The notes below the pieces were generated by a model, which worked only from the letters and a program-made list of their open reading frames with translations, ran no database searches and was not told the DNA's origin. A stretch of 64,000 bases of DNA from Flavobacterium franklandianum (GTDB lineage: Bacteria; Bacteroidota; Bacteroidia; Flavobacteriales; Flavobacteriaceae): positions 391,464 through 455,463 of the forward strand of contig NZ_VJZR01000002.1 in the NCBI RefSeq assembly GCF_007097365.1, written 5' to 3'. Shown here piece by piece: positions 37,002 to 45,443 of this stretch. Made by a program: the position numbers and the translations under genes. Numbering within the stretch: the first letter of the stretch is position 1; every line of letters starts with the position of its first letter.

Positions 37002-39332
37002 ATGGATTTTAAAAGTGAATTTTTCAAATATTTCTTGCATTGGAAATGGTTTGTTCTTAGTTTGATTTTGTGTTTGGGTATCGCTTTTTATTTTATTGTA
37101 ACAATTACGCCAACATACCAAACTTCGGCCTTACTCTTTATTGATAAAAAGCAAGATGAAAAAACGAAAATAATTTCGAATAGTTCTAATAGTTCCGAAG
37201 AAACCAGTAAAGAAGATAATTTAGAAGAAGAAATCAGGCTAGTTACATCGAATGATTTTTTGATGAAAGTGGTTAAGGTTATGAATTTAAATATTAGTTA
37301 TTTTGAAATGGTGTATAAAGTACAAAGTAAATTTGTAAATGAAGTTCCTTTTATTGTAAGGCCAACCATCGATAATGATATATTACCTCAAATTACTTAC
37401 ACGATAAAAATAAATAAACAAGGTTTTACTTTGACCGACCCCAATACGGAAAAAAGTTTTGTTGTAAATGGATATAAAGGAACCCAACTTGTAGATGGTT
37501 TGCCATTTAGAATTTTATTGTCTCCAAAAGCGATGAAAAACCCTTCGGATTATTTTGATAGTGAATATTTGGTGAGTTTAGAACCAAACGATGTAGCTCA
37601 AAAGAAATTGAAGAAAGCGCTTATTGTAGTGTCTGAAGAAGACTCGAAAGGAACTATAGAAATAAATCATATAGGATCAAGCCCAGATCGTTCAAGAAAA
37701 ATTTTAAATGAGATTATAGTTTTGTTGGATGAAAATATTGTTATGAATAAGCAAAAACTATACGTAAATACAGTTTCTTATTTAAATCAAAGGATAAAAA
37801 GTTTTACCAAAGAAAAAGATTCTATTGAGAGTGTGAAAGAAAAGTTTTTACAAAATAATGACATCTTAGTGATGGACAATTATATTGTAGAAAAAACGGC
37901 AGATAGAAGTCAAAAAAATGAAAACTTTAACCTTAATGAAAGACAAATATCATTAACTAATTATGCAATTAATGACATCAGAAATTCTAATGGTTTAAAG
38001 CCTTTGGGGACAGATTATAAGTTAGAAGCTACATCAATAAATCAAATGCTTTTGAATTATAACACAAAACTTATGGAGAGTGAATTAATATTACAAAGAG
38101 CACAAAAAAACAATCCTACCTACATAGCTTTAATGACACAACTAAAATCTCAAAGACTAGAAATTTTGAATACTTTAGAAAGTTATTTAAATAGTTTAAA
38201 ACAAACTAATAGAGCAAATAAAACAGAACAAAATGTTGCCAACTCTAAAGCGAAAAGCATCCCGACAAATGATAAAATTTTGGGAAACATCAACAGTAAT
38301 TTAAATACGAAGGAGGAAACATATACAGCATTATTACAGAAAAGGGAAGAAGCTATTTTGAATGGCGCGATTTTAGAGTCTAATTTAAAGACTTTAAATT
38401 CACCGGTAACAAATTATACACCCATTTTTCCGCAGCCCAAGTCATTTTTGTTAGGTGCTTTTTTATTAGGTCTACTACTTCCTTTTGGAATTATTTATCT
38501 CAATTTACAATTAGACTCCAAAGTGCATAATGAGGATGATATTCATAAAGTAAATGCAAATATACCTTTTTTAGGATTTATCCCTAAAGCAAACCCTAAT
38601 GATAAGTTAGACAATACAGCAAATTCTCGTTCTCTTATAGCAGAGGCTTCACGAACTTTAGTTTCTAATATATTTTATTTATTACCAGGAAAAAATGAAA
38701 ATATAGGGAAAGTAATACTGTTCACTTCTTCTATTCAAGGAGAAGGAAAATCTTTTTGCGCCTTTCATAATGCTATAACATTAAGTAATCAAAATAAAAA
38801 AGTTTTGCTAATTGGTGCCGATTTAAGGAATCCGCAACAGCATGAATATTTTAATTTAAATAAAAATGAAATTGGTCTAGTAAATTACTTGTTTGATAAT
38901 AGTATTGATTGGAAAAGTTCATTAAAAAAAGACACTAATTTTTCTAGCAATCTCGACATCCTTATAGCAGGAGAAATTCCCCCTAATCCAACTCAGTTAT
39001 TAACCAATTCTAATTTTGAAACATTAATTGAAGAGGCAAAGAGCCTTTATGATTTCATTATTCTAGATACTGCTCCTGTGCAAATGGTGTCTGATACGCT
39101 CAATTTTAGTCATTTAGCAGATGTAACAGTATATGTATCGAAATTCAATTATACAGATAAGAGATCATTAGTTCAGTTAAATAAATTTATTAAAAAAGAA
39201 CAATTGAAAAATGTTGGTATTCTTATTAACGAAGTCAATTTAAAAAGTTCATACGGTTATAGTTATGGGATCAACTATGGGTATGAATATCAAGAAAAAA
39301 AAGTAAAAAAGTCTTGGTTCAAAAAAGCCTAA
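37002..39332 (+). CDS. Wzc-like polysaccharide copolymerase and BY-type tyrosine kinase
   Basis: A 776-residue inner-membrane protein. N-terminal Wzz domain with a first TM helix at about 15-32, a large periplasmic part with coiled-coil (about 260-420) and a second TM near 480-500. The cytoplasmic kinase has a Walker A in QGEGKS (about residue 583), Walker A' in VLLIGADLRNP and Walker B in FIILDTAP (about 686). The last 25 residues are a tyrosine cluster (YGYSYGINYGYEYQ) that is the expected autophosphorylation site. It controls chain length and couples polymerisation to export. The kinase and copolymerase are fused in one chain, as in Proteobacteria. Confidence 0.95.
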   Translation: MDFKSEFFKYFLHWKWFVLSLILCLGIAFYFIVTITPTYQTSALLFIDKKQDEKTKIISNSSNSSEETSKEDNLEEEIRLVTSNDFLMKVVKVMNLNISYFEMVYKVQSKFVNEVPFIVRPTIDNDILPQITYTIKINKQGFTLTDPNTEKSFVVNGYKGTQLVDGLPFRILLSPKAMKNPSDYFDSEYLVSLEPNDVAQKKLKKALIVVSEEDSKGTIEINHIGSSPDRSRKILNEIIVLLDENIVMNKQKLYVNTVSYLNQRIKSFTKEKDSIESVKEKFLQNNDILVMDNYIVEKTADRSQKNENFNLNERQISLTNYAINDIRNSNGLKPLGTDYKLEATSINQMLLNYNTKLMESELILQRAQKNNPTYIALMTQLKSQRLEILNTLESYLNSLKQTNRANKTEQNVANSKAKSIPTNDKILGNINSNLNTKEETYTALLQKREEAILNGAILESNLKTLNSPVTNYTPIFPQPKSFLLGAFLLGLLLPFGIIYLNLQLDSKVHNEDDIHKVNANIPFLGFIPKANPNDKLDNTANSRSLIAEASRTLVSNIFYLLPGKNENIGKVILFTSSIQGEGKSFCAFHNAITLSNQNKKVLLIGADLRNPQQHEYFNLNKNEIGLVNYLFDNSIDWKSSLKKDTNFSSNLDILIAGEIPPNPTQLLTNSNFETLIEEAKSLYDFIILDTAPVQMVSDTLNFSHLADVTVYVSKFNYTDKRSLVQLNKFIKKEQLKNVGILINEVNLKSSYGYSYGINYGYEYQEKKVKKSWFKKA

Positions 39333-39406
39333 TTTTCTTTTTTCATGTATGAATTATAAATTATGCAATAGATAAGGCTAAATAATTAAATTCATATAAG
39401 AATAAA

Positions 39407-39811
39407 ATGTCAAAAAAAAGAGTTCTTTTAATTTTTGTTTTTGTTATTGCTGCGGTTTTTTATTTTTCATGGTTGCCAGATCCAAGTTTTAAAGACGAAA
39501 CCTATTTGCCTAGATGGCTTTTGAAATGGAGTGATCATTATTACAATTTGCGTACTGCAATTCCTTTTTTAGCTGTAGGTTTCTTATTAGAAACTTATTC
39601 GCAGCAAAAAAGTTCAAACGAAATAAATTACAGTAAAAATTTGAATTTTATTCAAAACTTAGGAATAGCAACAATTATAGTTTGTATAGCCGAAGGCGGA
39701 CAATTTTTAATTCGAAAAAGGAATCCAGATTTAATGGATGTTTTTTATGGAATTCTAGGAAGTTTAATTGGAGCATTTCTATTCAATTTATATGTCAGAT
39801 TAAAAGATTAA
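39407..39811 (+). CDS. VanZ-family small membrane protein
   Basis: A 134-residue protein with about four hydrophobic segments. The end segment (NPDLMDVFYGILGSLIGAFLF) matches the VanZ pattern, in which a conserved D-x-x-D/N motif precedes the last helix. The biochemical role of VanZ-family proteins outside glycopeptide resistance is unknown; here it sits in the exopolysaccharide operon between the kinase and the initiating transferase, which recurs in Bacteroidota. It starts 74 bp after the kinase gene and ends 17 bp before the next gene. Confidence 0.82.
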   Translation: MSKKRVLLIFVFVIAAVFYFSWLPDPSFKDETYLPRWLLKWSDHYYNLRTAIPFLAVGFLLETYSQQKSSNEINYSKNLNFIQNLGIATIIVCIAEGGQFLIRKRNPDLMDVFYGILGSLIGAFLFNLYVRLKD

Positions 39812-39828
39812 CAATAAAAGATTAACAA

Positions 39829-41229
39829 ATGCGAAATAGACATAAATTTACCTTCATAATTTGCTGTGCTGTCATTGATATGATAGCCATGATATTTGGT
39901 ACTATGCTATTTTTGAAAATAGCCGCAGTTGAAAAAGTTGGTTTGAATGTTTTGTTTCTCGATAAAATGATTCCTATTACAATCTTAAGTTGGTTGTTTT
40001 CAGTTACTTACTTTAAATTGTATCGAGTGGATGTTCTTTTTAGTTTAGAAGAATTTTTCGGCAATAGTTGGCGTGCTTTCTTTACACAAAGAATCTTATG
40101 GTATATTTATATTTATCTTTTTCAAGATAACATTCTATACTTTTTCGGAAGTAGAGCCAATTTATTTCAATTAAGTTTTTTGCTGTTCTATTTTTTGATA
40201 TCCAGAATTTTGTTTGCACTAATAACAGGAAATATAAAAAGATGGGTTGTAAAGCGTTATACAGTAGCGATTTGGGGATTTAATAAAACGAGTATTGAAT
40301 TAGCGTCTCATTTGGAGACCCATTCGTATTTTATCCATTTTATGGGTATTCTTAATGAAAATTCGTCTGAGAATTATACAACAAATGAAGAATTTAGTTT
40401 AGCACTTTCCGATGCTATTATTAATGCATCAGAGAACAATGTCAATGAACTATACATTGTATCTAAACCCGATTTAATTTCTGATTTAAATTATTTCTTT
40501 GAACTTGGTGATAAGCATTGTATGCGTTTGAAATTTGTTCCTGATTTTTCACTAATCTCAAAAAAACATTTTAGTTCCAGCCATTTAGATAATTTTCATG
40601 TTATAAAGCCTCGATTTGAGCCACTTCAGAACGCCTATAATCGTTTAGTTAAGAGAATATTCGATCTTGTTTTTAGTAGTTTGGTCATTGTTTTAATCTT
40701 GTCGTGGCTCTATCCTTTATTAGCCTTCCTTATCAAAAGACAAAGTAAGGGGCCAGTTTTATTCAAACAAATGCGAACAGGTAAAAAAAACGAACCCTTT
40801 TGTTGTTATAAATTTCGGAGCATGTATATAAATGTCGGTGATGAAAGTCAACAAGCTAAAAAAGGAGATGATCGTGTAACCCCAATTGGCAAATTCCTCC
40901 GTCGAACTAGTTTGGATGAATTCCCGCAATTTTTTAATGTATTTATGGGAAATATGAGTGTTGTTGGGCCACGCCCTCATATGATAAAACATACCTCTGA
41001 CTATAATGACCATATTAATAATTTTATGGTTCGTCATTTTGTCAAGCCAGGGATCACAGGTTTAGCACAAGTCTCGGGTCTTCGAGGCGAAACTAAAACT
41101 GTAAATGATATGATCCGACGGGTTAATAAAGATATCGAATATGTACAGCGTTGGAGTTTAATCGCTGACATTAAAATTTGTTTTTGGACAGTTATTGTAA
41201 CTTTAAAAGGAGATAAAAATGCTTTTTAA
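39829..41229 (+). CDS. Initiating polyprenyl-phosphate sugar-1-phosphate transferase (WcaJ-like)
   Basis: A 466-residue polyisoprenyl-phosphate hexose-1-phosphate transferase. About four N-terminal helices and a CoA-binding-like middle region precede the catalytic domain from about residue 275: KRIFDLVFSSLVIV (membrane re-entrant helix), GPVLFKQMRTGKKNEPFCCYKFRSM, RTSLDEFPQFFNVFMGNMSVVGPRP, and HFVKPGITGLAQVSGLRGE. It moves the first sugar phosphate (commonly glucose) onto undecaprenyl phosphate. It is the last gene of the locus. Confidence 0.95.
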   Translation: MRNRHKFTFIICCAVIDMIAMIFGTMLFLKIAAVEKVGLNVLFLDKMIPITILSWLFSVTYFKLYRVDVLFSLEEFFGNSWRAFFTQRILWYIYIYLFQDNILYFFGSRANLFQLSFLLFYFLISRILFALITGNIKRWVVKRYTVAIWGFNKTSIELASHLETHSYFIHFMGILNENSSENYTTNEEFSLALSDAIINASENNVNELYIVSKPDLISDLNYFFELGDKHCMRLKFVPDFSLISKKHFSSSHLDNFHVIKPRFEPLQNAYNRLVKRIFDLVFSSLVIVLILSWLYPLLAFLIKRQSKGPVLFKQMRTGKKNEPFCCYKFRSMYINVGDESQQAKKGDDRVTPIGKFLRRTSLDEFPQFFNVFMGNMSVVGPRPHMIKHTSDYNDHINNFMVRHFVKPGITGLAQVSGLRGETKTVNDMIRRVNKDIEYVQRWSLIADIKICFWTVIVTLKGDKNAF

Positions 41230-41753
41230 ACTTAAATAATAAAATTTATGGGCATATAGCTTTCAATTTTATTGGTTTACTTACAGGTATTTATGTAACT
41301 ATCTTTTTTATTGGTAAAGAATTGTATAAATAGTATACAAAACGCACTATTCTGCAAAAACAATTGAATCGATTTTTGAAATTGTATGATGAAATTAAAA
41401 AAAATCAATAATTTGGATTCTATTGAAAACCAAAGCTTAAACGCAAGCATATAAGTTTTTTTAATTTGTATTTTTCACAACTTATCACGTGGATTATTAA
41501 GAATCCAAATGCAAATATGGGGTTTTTAAAAATTAGTATGTAGATCCTGAAGTTTATTATGGGATTAAAAAGTTCATTATAAATTAAAATATTTGATTTA
41601 CTCTCTAAAAGTATAAATGAAAACAGCATTTCATTTGTACCTTTTTCCTTTTAAAGGGTATTGATATTTAATGTCCGATTTATAAAATTCTTCACTTGGG
41701 TTTTTTACTAAAAATATTTAAAGTCTATATTTTAAATCTTAATTTCAATAAAA
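41230..41753. other. Intergenic region, about 520 bp, no gene seen
   Basis: AT-rich sequence between the end of the exopolysaccharide locus and the tRNA terminator. A 69-codon open frame at 41420-41629 on the minus strand has low-complexity composition, no start context and no recognisable domain. No terminator for the exopolysaccharide operon was found here. Confidence 0.55.
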
Positions 41754-41784
41754 AAACCCTTAAACAATTGATGTTTAAGGGTTT
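41754..41784 (-). terminator. Terminator of the tRNA gene
   Basis: A perfect 12-bp inverted repeat, aaacccttaaac (41754-41765) and gtttaagggttt (41773-41784), followed on the minus strand by a T run. It lies 8 bp past the tRNA 3' end. Confidence 0.85.
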
Positions 41785-41791
41785 GTTTTAG

Positions 41792-41865
41792 TAGCGAGAC
41801 CGAGATTTGAACTCGGGACCTCAGGGTTATGAATCCTGCGCTCTAACCGACTGAGCTATCTCGCC
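41792..41865 (-). tRNA. tRNA-Met (anticodon CAT)
   Basis: The minus strand folds as a 74-nt tRNA: acceptor GGCGAGA with TCTCGCT, D arm GCTC/GAGC, anticodon arm with loop TTCATAA (anticodon CAT), and T arm CCGAG/CTCGG with loop TTCAAAT. The encoded sequence ends before CCA. CAT could also mean tRNA-Ile2 after lysidine modification; similarity to flavobacterial elongator Met tRNAs favours Met. The first acceptor pair is G-U, which is unlike the C-A mismatch of initiator tRNAs. Confidence 0.92.
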
Positions 41866-41901
41866 ATATTTCCAGATGAAAACCATCTTTCAATGCGGGT
41901 G

Positions 41902-41931
41902 CAAATATAAAAATTAAATTAGAGGTTACAA
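41902..41931 (-). promoter_or_regulatory. Flavobacterial promoter of the tRNA gene
   Basis: On the minus strand, TTG (complement of 41929-41931) and TATATTTG (complement of 41902-41909) are separated by 19 bp. This fits the Bacteroidota TTG / TAnnTTTG consensus well. It lies 37 bp before the tRNA. Confidence 0.75.
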
Positions 41932-42019
41932 GCATATATTCAATAAAAAAAAATATTTTTAAAAAAGCTTTTTTATTGGCTTTATATTCTATAAATTTCC
42001 AAAAAATTAATACTGCCTA

Positions 42020-42412
42020 ATGGATTCAAAAATACGATACGAAATAGAATTCCCAATAAACTCATCTCCCCAATTGTTGTACCAATATATTTCGACTCCA
42101 TCGGGTTTGTCAGAGTGGTTTGCCGACAACGTTAATTCTCGTGGAGAGTTTTTTACTTTCATTTGGAATGATTCAGAAGAGAAAGCTAGGCTTTGTTCCA
42201 AAAAATCAGGAGAAAAAGTGAGGTTTAAATGGGTTGATGACAACAACAAAGACACTGAATTTTATTTTGAGCTTCATATTTTAGTAGACGAAATTACAAA
42301 AGATGTTTCTTTGACAGTTATTGATTTTGCGGATTTAGACGAAGTAAATGAAGCTAAGCTTTTGTGGGAAAATCAGATATCCGATCTCAAACACGTAATT
42401 GGTTCGGTTTAG
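42020..42412 (+). CDS. START-like (SRPBCC) domain protein
   Basis: A 130-residue single-domain protein of the flavobacterial START-like family. The N-terminal strand YEIEFPINSSPQLLYQYISTPSGLSEWFADNV is the typical helix-grip opening related to AHSA1. It would bind a small hydrophobic ligand, but none is known. The gene is followed by a strong terminator 28 bp after the stop, so it is a separate unit. Confidence 0.85.
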   Translation: MDSKIRYEIEFPINSSPQLLYQYISTPSGLSEWFADNVNSRGEFFTFIWNDSEEKARLCSKKSGEKVRFKWVDDNNKDTEFYFELHILVDEITKDVSLTVIDFADLDEVNEAKLLWENQISDLKHVIGSV

Positions 42413-42439
42413 TAATATTGTTATTTATAGCTTATATTT

Positions 42440-42469
42440 GTCCCGCTTTAATCGCGGGACTTTTTTTTT
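42440..42469 (+). terminator. Rho-independent terminator
   Basis: The GC-rich arms gtcccgc (42440-42446) and gcgggac (42454-42460) are followed directly by nine T. It ends the START-like gene and lies just 8 bp before the next ATG, which also rules out earlier starts for the aminotransferase. Confidence 0.92.
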
Positions 42470-42476
42470 GAATAAT

Positions 42477-43313
42477 ATGATAAATTTTAATGGTTCTATT
42501 CTCTCTAAAGATACTAATTTGTTGACTCACAATCGTGCTTTTTTATATGGAGATGCCGTTTTTGAAACAGTTAAAATAGTGAATTCTAAAATTCTTTTTT
42601 TAGAAGATCACTATTTTAGGTTAATGTCTTCAATGCGAATTGTCCGTATGGAAATTCCAATGAATTTCACAATGGAGTTTTTGGAAGAACAAATCCTTAC
42701 TTTGGCTAAAGCCAAAAAAATAGAAAATTCTGCACGTGCTAGAATTACTGTGTATCGTAATGATGGCGGATACTATTTGCCACAAAACAATACTATTTCT
42801 TATTTGATTACTATAGAAAGTCTTGAGAATACGCCCTATTCAATTTTTCAAAAAGAATATATTGTAGATTTATATACTGATTTTTATGTGGCAAAACAAT
42901 TGCTTTCATCAATAAAAACGACAAATAAATTACTAAATATTACGGCAAGTATTTATGCTTCTGAAAATGATTTGGATAATTGTTTGCTATTGAATGACAG
43001 CAAGAATGTAATTGAAGCCTTGCAAGGAAATTTATTTATGCTCAAAGGGAACACCCTATCCACACCACCAGTTTCTGAGGGTTGTTTGAATGGGGTTATG
43101 CGCAAACAAATATTGAGTCTGGCTCGAACTATAGAAAATTTAGAAGTTATTGAAGAAGTAATTTCTCCATTCGACCTGCAAAAAGCCGATGAATTGTTTA
43201 TTACAAATGTGATTAAAGGAATTCAGCCCATTACGAAATACCGCAAAAAAGAGTTTACGATTGATTTTTCGAAGCTAATTGTTCAAAAATTGAATAATAC
43301 GATAGAATGGTGA
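42477..43313 (+). CDS. Class IV aminotransferase / aminodeoxychorismate lyase-like
   Basis: A 278-residue PLP enzyme of fold type IV. Start set at ATG 42477, because longer frames would read through the terminator at 42440-42469. HNRAFLYGDAVFETVK near the N-terminus, the catalytic Lys probably in SSIKTTNKLL, and the cofactor phosphate region IEALQGNLFML followed by PPVSEGCLNGVMR fit the IlvE/PabC superfamily. The length fits PabC, so 4-amino-4-deoxychorismate lyase in folate synthesis is one option; branched-chain transamination is another. Its stop is directly adjacent to the stop of the convergent yqgE gene. Confidence 0.88.
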   Translation: MINFNGSILSKDTNLLTHNRAFLYGDAVFETVKIVNSKILFLEDHYFRLMSSMRIVRMEIPMNFTMEFLEEQILTLAKAKKIENSARARITVYRNDGGYYLPQNNTISYLITIESLENTPYSIFQKEYIVDLYTDFYVAKQLLSSIKTTNKLLNITASIYASENDLDNCLLLNDSKNVIEALQGNLFMLKGNTLSTPPVSEGCLNGVMRKQILSLARTIENLEVIEEVISPFDLQKADELFITNVIKGIQPITKYRKKEFTIDFSKLIVQKLNNTIEW

Positions 43314-43874
43314 TTAATTGAATGTTGGATTTTCAGGAGCATTGACCCAAACTAGATATTCTCCGCCTAACTCCATAATTTGTTTTTTCCAAAAGTGGCA
43401 GGCTGATTTTCCAATTATTTTATTTTCGTAGTTGTTTTGGGTGATAATCCAAGAGCTTTCTGCCATTTCAGTTTCTAACTGGTCTACATCCCATCCTGTA
43501 TATCCTAAAAAAAATCGAATGTTATTCTTGTTTATTTTACCGTTATTGATTAACTCCTTTGTAATTTCATATTCACCTCCCCAATAGATGCCATTCGATA
43601 TTTCTATGCTATTCGGAATTAGATTGGGTACATTATGTATAAAATATAGGTTATCCTGTTCGACAGGGCCACCGTTGTAGATTTTGAAAGATGCTTTAAT
43701 GTCGGGAACCAAATCATTTATGGTGTATTTTAAAGGTTTATTAATGATAAAACCTACCGAACCTTTATTGTTGTGATCCGCCAATAAAATTACAGACCTA
43801 TTGAAAGACAAATCTCCAATTATAGAAGGCTCTGCAATAAGTAGTTTTCCTTTTTTTAATTTTTCTGAAATCAT
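43314..43874 (-). CDS. YqgE/AlgH family protein
   Basis: A 186-residue cytosolic protein of unknown biochemical role. Clear family marks are GKLLIAEPSIIGDLSFNRSVILL at the N-terminus, GSVGFIINKPL and YNGGPVEQDNLYFIH, then FLGYTGWDVDQLETEM. Length matches the family. Gene ends tail to tail with the aminotransferase, with no spacer, and shares no visible terminator with it. Confidence 0.95.
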   Translation of the reverse strand: MISEKLKKGKLLIAEPSIIGDLSFNRSVILLADHNNKGSVGFIINKPLKYTINDLVPDIKASFKIYNGGPVEQDNLYFIHNVPNLIPNSIEISNGIYWGGEYEITKELINNGKINKNNIRFFLGYTGWDVDQLETEMAESSWIITQNNYENKIIGKSACHFWKKQIMELGGEYLVWVNAPENPTFN

Positions 43875-43943
43875 AGGTTATATTTTAATTAAAACTAAGA
43901 AAAAAAGATAATTCAAACAAAATTTAATCGATAAAAAGTATAA

Positions 43944-43968
43944 AAAAACCTTCCATAGGAAGGTTTTT
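43944..43968. terminator. Hairpin terminator between yqgE and HU gene
   Basis: Inverted repeat ccttcc (43949-43954) and ggaagg (43958-43963) with three-base loop, extended by five A on the left and five T on the right. It can end transcription from the HU gene on the minus strand. Confidence 0.8.
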
Positions 43969-43990
43969 ATTATATTTAAGAAAGCTTAAA

Positions 43991-44263
43991 TTAGTTTACA
44001 GCTCCTTCTAATTCAGCTCCAGCTTTAAATTTTACTACATTTTTTGCAGCAATTTGTATTGTTTTTCCTGTTTGAGGATTTCTACCATCTCTTGCAGCTC
44101 TTGCAGAAACTGACCATGATCCGAAACCTACTAAAGATACTCTTCCACCTTTTTTCAAAGTACTACCTACGTTTCCTAAAAATGATTCTAAAGCTAGTTT
44201 TGCAGCAGCTTTTGTAATTCCTGCATCAGCAGCGATAGCGTCGATTAATTCTGATTTGTTCAT
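43991..44263 (-). CDS. HU family DNA-binding protein
   Basis: A 90-residue histone-like protein that bends and compacts DNA as a dimer. The family opening MNKSELIDAIAADAGITKAAAK, the core GRVSLVGFGSWSV, and the beta-arm tip RAARDGRNPQTGKTIQI are all present; RNPQTG intercalates in DNA. Length is exact for HU. The gene has its own well-formed promoter and terminator, as expected for an abundant protein. Confidence 0.97.
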   Translation of the reverse strand: MNKSELIDAIAADAGITKAAAKLALESFLGNVGSTLKKGGRVSLVGFGSWSVSARAARDGRNPQTGKTIQIAAKNVVKFKAGAELEGAVN

Positions 44264-44310
44264 AATGTTTAGTTATTAAATGTTGGTTAAAAAAACTTTG
44301 TTAATAATAA

Positions 44311-44340
44311 CAAAATTAGTAGGAATATGTTCCCTTACAA
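44311..44340 (-). promoter_or_regulatory. Flavobacterial promoter of the HU gene
   Basis: On the minus strand, TTG (complement of 44338-44340) and TAATTTTG (complement of 44311-44318) are separated by 19 bp, a full match to TTG-N19-TAnnTTTG. It lies 48 bp before the start codon. Confidence 0.75.
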
Positions 44341-44434
44341 GCGTTTTGATTAATTTTAACTTGTTTTGTTGATAACTTGTTTTTTTTGTTCATAAACCAA
44401 TGTAAATTCTTCCTAAACACCCGTTTTATTGGTA

Positions 44435-45382
44435 TTAATACGCCTTTGCATTTTCGGAAAAAGCTATTCCGTTCAATAATTCTCTTACATTCATCTTCTT
44501 TTTTCCGGGAAATTGTATACTATTCACCTCAATAAACCCATCTTTCACTGCAATTTTCATTTCTTTTTTACTGCAAATCAAACTGCCAACTGCCATAGAA
44601 TGCCTTTCAAAAGTCATTTTTGCTTCGTGAATTTTTACATTCCATTCTTCGTTTTTGTCCTGAAAAAAACACCAAGCCGATGGATATGGACTCAAACCAC
44701 GAATTGAATTATGGATTTCCTGTGCCGATTTTGTCCAATCAATTTTGCAATTTTCTTTATTTAATTTATAAGCCGTTTTTATTTCTAAATTATCTTTCTG
44801 AATAGTTGTTGTAATATTTCCTTTTTCAATCAATGCTAAAGTCTCTAAAACGGTCACGCTTCCCAATTGCATTAATCTATCATGCAAATGTCCTGCATTT
44901 TCGTCAGCAGCAATTTCAATTTCGGAACTTAAAATCATTGCTCCAGTATCAATCTTATCATCGATAAAGAAAGTGGTCACTCCAGTTTTGATGTCTCCAT
45001 TTATTATAGCCCAATTTATTGGGGCGGCTCCGCGATAATTAGGTAATAAAGAGGAGTGAAGGTTGAATGTGCCTAATTCGGGCATTCTCCAGACCACTTC
45101 GGGTAACATTCTAAAAGCAACGACAATTTGTAAATTGGCATTTAAAGCTTTCAATTGGGCTAAAAAGCCTTCGTCTTTCAAATTATTGGGTTGCAATAAA
45201 GTAAGGTTGTTGGCCAAAGCATATTCTTTTACATCCGAATATTTTATTTTTTGACCACGACCTGCGGGTTTATCTGCTGCGGTTATAACGCCTACAACAT
45301 TATAATTGTTCTTAATTATGGTGTCCAAAATGCCAACTGCAAATTCGGGCGTTCCCATAAATACGATTCTTAATTTTTCCAT
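44435..45382 (-). CDS. fmt: Methionyl-tRNA formyltransferase
   Basis: A 315-residue enzyme that formylates initiator Met-tRNA using 10-formyl-THF. N-terminal RIVFMGTPEFAV, the catalytic region FNLHSSLLPNYRGAAPINWAI with Asn, His and the SLLPxYRG signature, and the following TTFFIDDKIDTGAMI are characteristic. C-terminal OB-like domain has KINxxQFPGKKKM-type sequence (VNSIQFPGKKKMNVRELL). Length matches E. coli Fmt (315). It is followed by HU and preceded by recQ on the same strand. Confidence 0.97.
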   Translation of the reverse strand: MEKLRIVFMGTPEFAVGILDTIIKNNYNVVGVITAADKPAGRGQKIKYSDVKEYALANNLTLLQPNNLKDEGFLAQLKALNANLQIVVAFRMLPEVVWRMPELGTFNLHSSLLPNYRGAAPINWAIINGDIKTGVTTFFIDDKIDTGAMILSSEIEIAADENAGHLHDRLMQLGSVTVLETLALIEKGNITTTIQKDNLEIKTAYKLNKENCKIDWTKSAQEIHNSIRGLSPYPSAWCFFQDKNEEWNVKIHEAKMTFERHSMAVGSLICSKKEMKIAVKDGFIEVNSIQFPGKKKMNVRELLNGIAFSENAKAY

Positions 45383-45443
45383 AATGATTATTTTTAGTCC
45401 AGAAATTAAGATTGTAATAAATGACTTCTGTTTTTTTTAGTTC

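Noticed and set aside
41420-41629. 69-codon minus-strand frame between the exopolysaccharide locus and the tRNA
   Set aside because: Composition is low-complexity Ile/Phe/Lys and no promoter or family resemblance is visible.
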